38,215 nt of DNA from Streptosporangium nondiastaticum. GTDB lineage: Bacteria; Actinomycetota; Actinomycetes; Streptomycetales; Streptomycetaceae. The position numbers and the translations under genes were made by a program. Numbering within the stretch: the first letter of the stretch is position 1; each line of letters begins with the position of its first letter. Below are positions 32,198-38,215 of this stretch, piece by piece. A model generated the notes under the pieces. The model made no database searches and was not told the DNA's origin. It was given only the letters and a program-made list of their open reading frames with translations. The stretch spans positions 1 to 38,215 of the forward strand of contig NZ_PXWG01000059.1 of NCBI RefSeq assembly GCF_003011965.1, read 5' to 3'.

Positions 32198-33100
32198 CTA
32201 CGGGGTCGCCGGCTTTTGTTCGCGGGCCTGAGCGTTCACTGCGGGACGCGCGTCACCGCTGTCCGCGCCCAGGCCCGCGAGCAGGCGCAGCCCGTCCTCG
32301 GCGGGGCTGCCGGGGGCCGCGGACAGCACCAGCAGTTCCATGCCCGACTCGTCCGGTAGCGCGAAGTTCTCATGGTGCAGTTCCAGCAGTCCGACCAGCG
32401 GGTGCCGGTACGCCTTGCGCCCATGGGTGCGGGCGCGCACGTCCGCGCGGGCCCAGAGGCGGCGGAAGCGCTCGCTGCCCATCGCCAGTTCGCCGATGAG
32501 CGAGGCCAGGCGCGGGTCCTCGGGGTACTTTCCGGCGGCCAGGCGCAGGTGCCCGACCACGTCGAGGGTGCACGTCTCCCAGTCCGCGTAGAGGCCGCGC
32601 TCGGCTTCCTCGAGGAAGATGTGCCGGGCGGTGTTCAAGCCCGGCAGGCCCGGCAGGCCCGGTGGGCCCGCCGGCCCCGGCACCGGCCGCCCGTAGAGGA
32701 GCCCGGCGAGGCGGTTGCCGGCGAGCACGTCCATGCGGTGGTTCATGATCAGCGCGGGTGCACCGGCAACCAGGTCGAGGACGCGCAGCAGCTCCGGCCG
32801 GACCCGCCCGCCCGGCGCCTTCGCGCGGCGGTGGCGCTGCCGGGCGAGCCGGTGGAGGTGACCGCGTTCGGTGTCGTCCAGGCCGAGGACGCGGGCGAGC
32901 GCGTCGAGGACCTGCTCGGAGGGCTGGGTCGCGCGGCCCTGCTCCAGGCGTACGTAGTAGTCGACGCTGACTCCGGACAGGTGCGCGACCTCTTCGCGGC
33001 GCAGCCCCTGTACCCGGCGGCGGCTGTCGGTGGGGATGCCGGCGGCCGCCGGGTCGACCCGGGAACGCCGGGTCCGCAGGAAGCCCGCGAGATCGTCCAT
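32198..33100 (-). CDS. XRE-family regulator with MmyB-like ligand domain
   Basis: The 300-aa product begins with a Cro/C1-type helix-turn-helix (~28-85: GLRREEVAHLSGVSVDYYVRLEQGR is split over the motif). The rest is the MmyB-like domain common in streptomycete regulators, containing MNHRMDVLAGNRLAGLLYG, LGELAMGS-type helices and a C-terminal VLSAAPGSPAEDGLRLL. A short Pro-Gly repeat (GPAGPPGLPGLPGL) interrupts the domain near residue 150. It is divergent from the NQO1-like gene at 33239. Regulators of this family usually control such a neighbouring oxidoreductase, often via fatty-acid-like ligands. Confidence 0.9.
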   Translation of the reverse strand: MDDLAGFLRTRRSRVDPAAAGIPTDSRRRVQGLRREEVAHLSGVSVDYYVRLEQGRATQPSEQVLDALARVLGLDDTERGHLHRLARQRHRRAKAPGGRVRPELLRVLDLVAGAPALIMNHRMDVLAGNRLAGLLYGRPVPGPAGPPGLPGLPGLNTARHIFLEEAERGLYADWETCTLDVVGHLRLAAGKYPEDPRLASLIGELAMGSERFRRLWARADVRARTHGRKAYRHPLVGLLELHHENFALPDESGMELLVLSAAPGSPAEDGLRLLAGLGADSGDARPAVNAQAREQKPATP

Positions 33101-33206
33101 GCCGCCAGTATGGCCTCGGCGCCGCCCGTGAAGGTGGCCCTGCCAATACCAGGAAGTCCCGTCCGACGGAAGAGGCGCCCCTGAACGCCGGGCGCCGCGG
33201 CGCCCA

Positions 33207-33226
33207 GGATCGGAGGCACCCGATCC
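33207..33226. promoter_or_regulatory. Inverted repeat just upstream of the NQO1-like ribosome site
   Basis: GGATCGG (33207-33213) and CCGATCC (33220-33226) are exact reverse complements separated by six bases. The ribosome site AAGGAG (33228-33233) follows immediately. It may be the operator of the divergent XRE regulator or an mRNA hairpin affecting translation. Confidence 0.5.
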
Positions 33227-33238
33227 GAAGGAGTTCCC

Positions 33239-34018
33239 GTGAAGACGCTGATCGTCCACGCCCACCCGGAGCCGAAGTCGCTCAACAGCTCGCTGAAGGA
33301 CCTCGCGGTGTCCACATTGGAGGCCGCGGGGCACGAAGTGCGGGTGAGCGATCTGTACGCGATGAACTGGAAGGCGGCCGTGGACGCCGCGGACTACGGC
33401 CCCGGCGCCTCGGGACGGCTGAAGGTCGCCCTGGACTCGGGCCGGGCCTTCGAGGCCGGGACGCTCACCCCGGACGTCCTCGCCGAGCAGGAGAAGCTGC
33501 TGTGGGCCGACACGGTCATCTTCCAGTTCCCGCTGTGGTGGTACTCGATGCCCGCGATCCTCAAAGGCTGGGTGGACCGGGTGTTCACCTACCGCTTCGC
33601 GTACGGCGTCGGCGAGCACAGCGACACCAAGTACGGCGAGCGCTTCGGCGAAGGCACCCTCGCGGGCAGGAGGGCCCTGCTGTCGGTGACCACCGGCGGC
33701 CCGGAGCCGCATTACGCCGCTCGCGGGATCAACGGCCCCATCGACGACCTGCTGTTCCCGATCCACCACGGCATCCTCTACTACCCGGGCATCGAGGTGC
33801 TGCCGCCGTTCGTGCTGTACGGCACCGACCGGATGACCGACGAGGACTACCCGGACGTCGCCAAGGCCTGGGAGCAGCGCCTGCTGACCCTGGAGTCGAC
33901 CGAGCCGATCGCGTTCCGGCGGCAGAACTTCGGCGACTACGAGATCCCCTCGCTGCACCTGAAGGAGGGACTGGAGCCCGCGGGCCGCACGGGTTTCGGG
34001 CTGCACGTGCGCGGCTGA
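33239..34018 (+). CDS. NAD(P)H dehydrogenase (quinone), flavodoxin-like NQO1 family
   Basis: The 259-aa product is a flavodoxin-fold oxidoreductase of the NQO1/MdaB/KefF type: MKTLIVHAHPEPKSLNSSLK (FMN/FAD phosphate site), DTVIFQFPLWWYSMPAILKGWVDRV and TTGGPEPHYAARGINGPIDDLL (flavin/quinone site). It would carry out two-electron reduction of quinones with NAD(P)H. The GTG start is supported by AAGGAG six bases upstream. Control by the divergent XRE regulator is likely by analogy with many streptomycete pairs. Confidence 0.92.
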   Translation: MKTLIVHAHPEPKSLNSSLKDLAVSTLEAAGHEVRVSDLYAMNWKAAVDAADYGPGASGRLKVALDSGRAFEAGTLTPDVLAEQEKLLWADTVIFQFPLWWYSMPAILKGWVDRVFTYRFAYGVGEHSDTKYGERFGEGTLAGRRALLSVTTGGPEPHYAARGINGPIDDLLFPIHHGILYYPGIEVLPPFVLYGTDRMTDEDYPDVAKAWEQRLLTLESTEPIAFRRQNFGDYEIPSLHLKEGLEPAGRTGFGLHVRG

Positions 34019-34224
34019 CCGTGGAGGGGCCGCGGCGCGGGCAACCTCCGCGGTGGCGGCGTCCGGCCGAAGGCGAGCGGGCCGACCGGAGTTCCGCACC
34101 GCCGGCTTCGGCGTGCCGCCTTCCGGGCGGTCCGCCCCAACACGCCACTCCCCCAACGCGATTGAGGGCCCCGGGGGCCGGGTAGGGGCATCGCGCTGTG
34201 CGGAGCATGACAAGGAGCTGCCCG
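34019..34224 (+). promoter_or_regulatory. Intergenic region upstream of the acyl-CoA ligase
   Basis: This 206-nt gap has no convincing gene. A weak promoter candidate is TTGAGG near 34162 followed about 15 bases later by TAGGGG; the GC-rich spacer between them includes the self-complementary GGCCCCGGGGGCC. A ribosome site AAGGAG at 34211-34216 precedes the TTG start at 34225. Confidence 0.35.
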
Positions 34225-36159
34225 TTGCGCGAGATCACCGTTCCGCCGCTCGTGACGGCGCCGCCCGTCGGAGGGCTCGCGGACTCCGTCTTCGACCGCG
34301 CCGCCGAGGAGCCCGGGGAGGCGGCGTTCGGCCGGAAGGGGCCGGACGGGGGCTGGCGGGACGTGACCGCGGCGGCGTTCCGGGACGAGGTGCTGGCCCT
34401 GGCCAAGGGGCTGCTCGCCGAGGGCGTGCGGTTCGGGGACCGGGTCGCGGTCATGTCCCGCACGCGCTACGAGTGGACGCTCTTCGACTTCGCGCTGTGG
34501 TCGATCGGCGCGCAGCCCGTGCCGCTCTACCCGACGGCCTCCCCCGACCAGGTCTGCTGGATCCTGCGTGACGCGGGCGTGACCGCCTGCGTCGTCGAGC
34601 ACGAGGACCACGCGATGACGGTCGGCTCGGTCATCGACCGGCTGCCGGAGCTGACGCGGCTGTGGCAGCTGGACGCCGGGGCGGTCGAGGAGCTGGCCGC
34701 CGCCGGGGCGCGGGTCGGTGACGACGTGGTGCAGCGGCACCGGATGGCCCTCACCCCCTCGACGCCGGCCACCGTCGTCTACACCTCCGGCACGACCGGC
34801 CGCCCCAAGGGCTGCGTGCTCACCCACGCCAACTTCATGGCCGAGGCCGACAACGTCGTCCGGCGCTACGAGCACGTCTTCCGCTCCCGCCCGGGCGACG
34901 AGGCGGCGACGCTGCTGTTCCTGCCGCTGGCCCACGTGTTCGGCCGGATGGTGCAGGTCGCGGCGGTGCGCGGGCGGGTGAAGCTGGGCCACCAGCCGCA
35001 GCTGACGAGCGCCGCGCTGCTGCCGGACCTGAGGGCCTTCCGGCCGACGTTCGTCCTCGCGGTCCCGTACGTCCTGGAGAAGATCTTCGCGCTGGCGCGG
35101 CGCACGGCCGAGGCCGAGGGCCGGGCCGCGCCGTTCGAGCGGGCCGTGGACGTGGCGGTGCGCTACGCGGAGGCCGTGGAGCAGCGGGCGTTCGGCAGGG
35201 GCGCGGGGCCCGGGCCCGCGCTGCGGCTGCGGCACCAGGTCTTCGACCGGCTGGTCTACGCCAAGGTGCGGGAGGCGCTGGGCGGCCGGGTGCGGCACGC
35301 GATGTCGGGCGGCTCGGCCATGGACCGGCGGCTGGGGCTGTTCTTCGCGGGCGCGGGCGTGACCGTCCTGGAGGGCTACGGCCTGACGGAGACCACGGGC
35401 GCCGCGACCGCCAACCCGCCCGAGCGGCCCCGCTTCGGCTCGGTCGGCCAGCCCGTCCCCGGCACGACCGTGCGGATCGCCGGCGACGGCGAGGTCTGGC
35501 TGCGCGGCGGCCAGGTCTTCGCCGGCTACCTGGGCGACGCGCGGTCGACGGGCGCGGTGCTGCAGGAGGGCTGGTTCGCGACCGGTGACCTGGGGCGGCT
35601 GGACGACGACGGCTACCTGTCCATCACCGGGCGGAAGAAGGAGATCCTGGTGACGTCGGGCGGCAAGAGCCTCTCACCGGTGCTGCTGGAGGAGCGCGTA
35701 CGGGCGCACCCGCTCGTCGCCCACTGCGTCGTCGTCGGCAACGACCGCCCGTACGTGGCCGCGCTCATCACGCTGGACGAGGAGGCGGTCGCGCACTGGC
35801 TGCACATGCGCGGCAGACCGGCGCCGGGGACCGCCGCCGGACTCGGGGGAACCGGCTCCGGGCTGCTGCAGGACACGGAGCTCGTGCGCGACACCGACCT
35901 GGAGGCGGAGATCCGGCGGGCCGTGGTGGCGGCGAACACCCTCGTCTCGCAGGCCGAGTCCATCCGCACGTTCCGGATCCTGAAAGCCCGGTTCACGGTG
36001 GAGGACGGGCTGCTGACGCCGTCGCTGAAGCTCCGGCGGAAGGCCATCGAGGTGGCGTACCGGCAGGAGGTGGACGCGCTGTACGGACGGCCCCGTGGGG
36101 CAGGAACGGACAGCCCGTGGGACACGAGAGGCAACCGGGGCATTCCGGGAATGCAGTGA
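34225..36159 (+). CDS. Long-chain fatty acid-CoA ligase (AMP-forming)
   Basis: The 644-aa product activates fatty acids by ATP-dependent adenylation and thioesterification to CoA. It has the P-loop YTSGTTGRPKG (~186-196), LPLAHVFGR, the adenylate motif GYGLTETTG (~384-392), and TGDLGRLDDDGYLSITGRKKE (~452-472) with the hinge to the C-terminal lobe. The insert of about 60 residues before GYGLTE is typical of the long-chain (FadD15-like) branch. I chose the TTG at 34225 because AAGGAG lies eight bases upstream and the protein then begins MREITVPPL, as in relatives; an in-frame ATG at 34207 and GTG at 34198 are alternatives without a ribosome site. Confidence 0.93.
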   Translation: MREITVPPLVTAPPVGGLADSVFDRAAEEPGEAAFGRKGPDGGWRDVTAAAFRDEVLALAKGLLAEGVRFGDRVAVMSRTRYEWTLFDFALWSIGAQPVPLYPTASPDQVCWILRDAGVTACVVEHEDHAMTVGSVIDRLPELTRLWQLDAGAVEELAAAGARVGDDVVQRHRMALTPSTPATVVYTSGTTGRPKGCVLTHANFMAEADNVVRRYEHVFRSRPGDEAATLLFLPLAHVFGRMVQVAAVRGRVKLGHQPQLTSAALLPDLRAFRPTFVLAVPYVLEKIFALARRTAEAEGRAAPFERAVDVAVRYAEAVEQRAFGRGAGPGPALRLRHQVFDRLVYAKVREALGGRVRHAMSGGSAMDRRLGLFFAGAGVTVLEGYGLTETTGAATANPPERPRFGSVGQPVPGTTVRIAGDGEVWLRGGQVFAGYLGDARSTGAVLQEGWFATGDLGRLDDDGYLSITGRKKEILVTSGGKSLSPVLLEERVRAHPLVAHCVVVGNDRPYVAALITLDEEAVAHWLHMRGRPAPGTAAGLGGTGSGLLQDTELVRDTDLEAEIRRAVVAANTLVSQAESIRTFRILKARFTVEDGLLTPSLKLRRKAIEVAYRQEVDALYGRPRGAGTDSPWDTRGNRGIPGMQ

Positions 36160-36222
36160 CGGCTGTGATCGTTGACGCTGGGAGTACGAAACCGCGTCTC
36201 CGACCGTAAGGACCGAGCACTC

Positions 36223-37074
36223 GTGAGCAAGACGCCCTCCATCCCGTCCATCACGCTCAACAACGGCGTCGAGATGCCGCAGCTCGGCTTCGGCGTCTTC
36301 CAGGTCCCCGACGCCGAGGCGACGGCCGCCGTCGAGACGGCCCTGGCCGCCGGCTACCGCAGCATCGACACGGCGGCCGTGTACGAGAACGAGACCGGCA
36401 CGGGCAAGGCCCTGACGGGCTCGGGCATCCCGCGCGACGAGCTCTTCGTGACCACGAAGCTGTGGAACAGCGCCTCGCGGGCCTGGACGCGCGACGCCGT
36501 CCTCCGCGAGTTCGACGCCTCCCTGGAGCGGCTCGGCCTCGAATACGTGGACCTGTACCTCATCCACTGGCCGCGCGCCGTCCGCGACGACTACCTCTCC
36601 ATCTACCGCGCGTTCGAGGAGCTCGCGGCCGGCGGCCGCGCCCGGGCGATCGGCGTCTCCAACTTCCAGCCCGCCCACCTGGAGCGGCTGCTGGCCGAGA
36701 CGTCCGTCGTCCCGGCCGTCAACCAGATCGAGCTGCACCCGTTCCTGGCCCAGTCCGGGCTGCGCGCCCTCCACGCGCGCCACGGCATCACCACCGAGGC
36801 GTGGGCACCGCTCGGCCAGGGCAAGGAGCTGCTGAGCGCCCCCGTGATCGCGGGCATCGCGGAGAAGCACGGCCGCACGCCCGCACAGGTCGTGCTGCGC
36901 TGGCACCTGCAGCTGGGCCACGTGGCCATTCCCAAGTCCGTGACGCCGTCGCGCATCCGCGAGAACATCGACGTCTTCGGCTTCACCCTCGACGACGAGG
37001 ACATGACGGCGATCGCCGCGCTCGACAGCGGCACGCGGCTCGGCCCGGACCCGGACGAGTTCGACTTCAACTGA
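36223..37074 (+). CDS. Aldo/keto reductase
   Basis: The 283-aa product is an NADPH-dependent aldo/keto reductase of the 2,5-diketo-D-gluconate reductase-like group. The catalytic tetrad is complete: D49 (GYRSIDTAAVYENE), Y54, K79 (TTKLWN) and H115 (YLIHWP). It has the family's IGVSNF and QIELHPFL strands and a C-terminal IPKSVTPSRIRENIDVF cofactor-binding segment. The GTG start follows AAGGA by ten bases. It lies 63 nt after the ligase gene in the same direction and may be cotranscribed. The substrate is unknown. Confidence 0.93.
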   Translation: MSKTPSIPSITLNNGVEMPQLGFGVFQVPDAEATAAVETALAAGYRSIDTAAVYENETGTGKALTGSGIPRDELFVTTKLWNSASRAWTRDAVLREFDASLERLGLEYVDLYLIHWPRAVRDDYLSIYRAFEELAAGGRARAIGVSNFQPAHLERLLAETSVVPAVNQIELHPFLAQSGLRALHARHGITTEAWAPLGQGKELLSAPVIAGIAEKHGRTPAQVVLRWHLQLGHVAIPKSVTPSRIRENIDVFGFTLDDEDMTAIAALDSGTRLGPDPDEFDFN

Positions 37075-37109
37075 GTTCACCGGGGCCGGCTGAGTTCGCC
37101 GGGGCCGGC
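37072..37109 (+). repeat. Tandem 19-nt duplication including the stop codon
   Basis: The segment 37072-37090, starting at the TGA stop of the aldo/keto reductase gene, is repeated at 37091-37109 with one base change (CACC to CGCC). Each unit holds GGGGCCGGC. It looks like a local slippage or duplication event; the second TGA is in a different position and is not needed for termination. Confidence 0.85.
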
Positions 37110-37161
37110 GGCCCTGGGCGGGGGCCCGGGGGCGGCGTGTCGCGCCGTCTTCGCGGAGTCA

Positions 37162-37174
37162 TAGAGTCGCGCAC
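37162..37174 (+). promoter_or_regulatory. -10 element for a probable leaderless transcript
   Basis: TAGAGT (37162-37167) lies seven bases before the ATG at 37175 and no ribosome site is present. This spacing suggests transcription begins at the start codon. No clear -35 was seen. Confidence 0.45.
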
Positions 37175-38215
37175 ATGTTCTTCTCGTCCTGGACCCCGCC
37201 GACCCCCATCGAACAGCAGCTGCAGGCGGCGACGGCGCGCGGGGACTGGGACGGGCAGATCGGCGCCGTCGCGGCGGCCGAGCTGTTCGTCGCCGTGGCC
37301 AGGGTGGAGGCCGACGGCCTGGTGCCGCCCGCACCGCTCGCCCCGTACCGCGACCCGGCCTCGGGCAAGCGCTGCCTCCCGGTCCTGACGCGCGGCGCGC
37401 TGCCGCTCTGGCAGCCCGACTGGGTCTTCCAGCGCACCACGCTGGACGTGCTGGCCCTGGAGTGGCCGCACGACAAGTGGCACCTCGCGGTCAACCCCGG
37501 GCAGCCGGCCGCGGCGGTCCTCCCGGCCACCCCGCTGGACCGCGCCGCCTGGCTGGAGGTCTACGCCGAGACGCCGCCGCCCGCGCCCGGCCGGCTGGCG
37601 TCCCTGTACACGGGCCCCCTGCACGGCCCGCTCGCCCAGGGCCTGGCCTGCGGCGCCCCGCTGTCCGTACGCGACGGCGTGCCCTGGAACGAGCTCGGCA
37701 CCGTCTACCGGGACTACGACGAGGACCGTGCCGTCCTGCGCGACGCGTGGGGCGTGGCCGACCCGGCCGGCTGGTGGCACCTGACGGAACGGCTGCTGGC
37801 GGGGGCCGGAGCCGGGCGCGACGCGGAGTTCGCGCTGCGGGCCCGCGAGGGGCTCGCCGAGCACGCCGGTTCCGCCGACGCGCCCCCGGCGACCGAGGAG
37901 TGGCGTCAGGCCGTCACCCAGGTCCTCGTGCACCGGGCCGCGCCCGAGGCCGAGGTCCGGGCGATGGACGCCGCCGTCACCCGCATCGCCGAGGCCGAGG
38001 AGCGGCTGCGGGGCGAGGCGGTGCTGCGGCCCGGGCGGCGCGTCGCCTCGGCCGTCGCCCACGACCTCGCGTGCGCTGTGACCGTCGCCCGGCTCGGCCT
38101 CGCCGCGCGGCTGTGCGGCCCGGCCGACGCGGAACGGGTCGTGCTGTCCGCCGGGGATGCCGCCCGCAGGACGTACGGGTCGTGGCCCGCGTTCGCCGCC
38201 GGCTTCCTGCTGGGC
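37175..38215 (+). CDS. SseB/DUF1266-type protein (3' end outside the window)
   Basis: At least 347 residues are encoded and the frame is open to the window edge. Residues ~8-125 resemble the SseB N-terminal domain: LFVAVARVEADG, CLPVLTRGALPLW and WPHDKWHLAVNPG. Residues from ~185 onward (LRDAWGVADPAGWWHLTERLL, then RVASAVAHDLACAVTVARLGLAARLCG) match the DUF1266 pattern. The function of both parts is poorly defined. It is likely a soluble cytoplasmic protein. A -10-like element directly before the ATG suggests a leaderless message. Confidence 0.8.
   Translation, partial: MFFSSWTPPTPIEQQLQAATARGDWDGQIGAVAAAELFVAVARVEADGLVPPAPLAPYRDPASGKRCLPVLTRGALPLWQPDWVFQRTTLDVLALEWPHDKWHLAVNPGQPAAAVLPATPLDRAAWLEVYAETPPPAPGRLASLYTGPLHGPLAQGLACGAPLSVRDGVPWNELGTVYRDYDEDRAVLRDAWGVADPAGWWHLTERLLAGAGAGRDAEFALRAREGLAEHAGSADAPPATEEWRQAVTQVLVHRAAPEAEVRAMDAAVTRIAEAEERLRGEAVLRPGRRVASAVAHDLACAVTVARLGLAARLCGPADAERVVLSAGDAARRTYGSWPAFAAGFLLG

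Overview
The window is very GC-rich, and every convincing reading frame has strong G/C preference at third codon positions. Gene content (type VII secretion, FdhD, MarR/LysR/XRE regulators next to oxidoreductases, SseB/DUF1266 protein, secreted sialidase, leaderless start sites) points to an actinomycete, most likely Streptomyces or a close relative. No species can be named from the sequence.

Positions 1-19150 are a type VII (ESX-like) secretion locus. The Pro/Ala-rich tail of an upstream gene overlaps eccC, a fused three-ATPase motor with an FHA-like front end. It is followed on the minus strand by a small WXG100-class protein and a second probable substrate with a Thr-rich C-terminus. A 2829-aa plus-strand protein follows, with a T7SS-type N-terminus, hydrophobic segments and three tandem copies of a roughly 600-aa module. 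Each copy carries an invariant Gly-Cys and a His exactly 16 residues later. An array of five imperfect 23-24 nt hairpins lies between it and a beta-helix/AAA+ fusion related in its C-terminus to EccA/CbbX. A membrane-anchored protein with a Ser/Gly stalk and a ricin-type lectin domain ends the region.

Positions 19300-24160 are an accessory segment bounded by tRNA-Leu material. A truncated LuxR-type regulator abuts a degenerate 3' end of tRNA-Leu with its terminator. Next come an AraC-family regulator, an orphan copy of the same terminator, and then a compact plus-strand locus: a small protein with an LPGF motif and CGGC, a stand-alone homologue of the C-terminal domain of the cyanobactin protease PatG, two Cys-rich peptides that share an M-x-(I/L)-PGFA start, and a cytoplasmic subtilisin-like (PatA/PatG-type) protease. 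I read this as a RiPP-like peptide maturation system without YcaO or lanthipeptide enzymes. Two identical tRNA-Leu(GAG) genes in tandem close the segment. No integrase is visible.

Positions 24197-38215 are mostly ordinary chromosome: DUF2254 membrane protein, fdhD, a MarR regulator divergent from a quinone oxidoreductase with several palindromic operators, a secreted sialidase with a C-terminal LamG domain, a BASS-type transporter divergent from a LysR regulator, an XRE regulator divergent from an NQO1-like oxidoreductase, a long-chain acyl-CoA ligase, an aldo/keto reductase, and an SseB/DUF1266 protein cut by the window edge.
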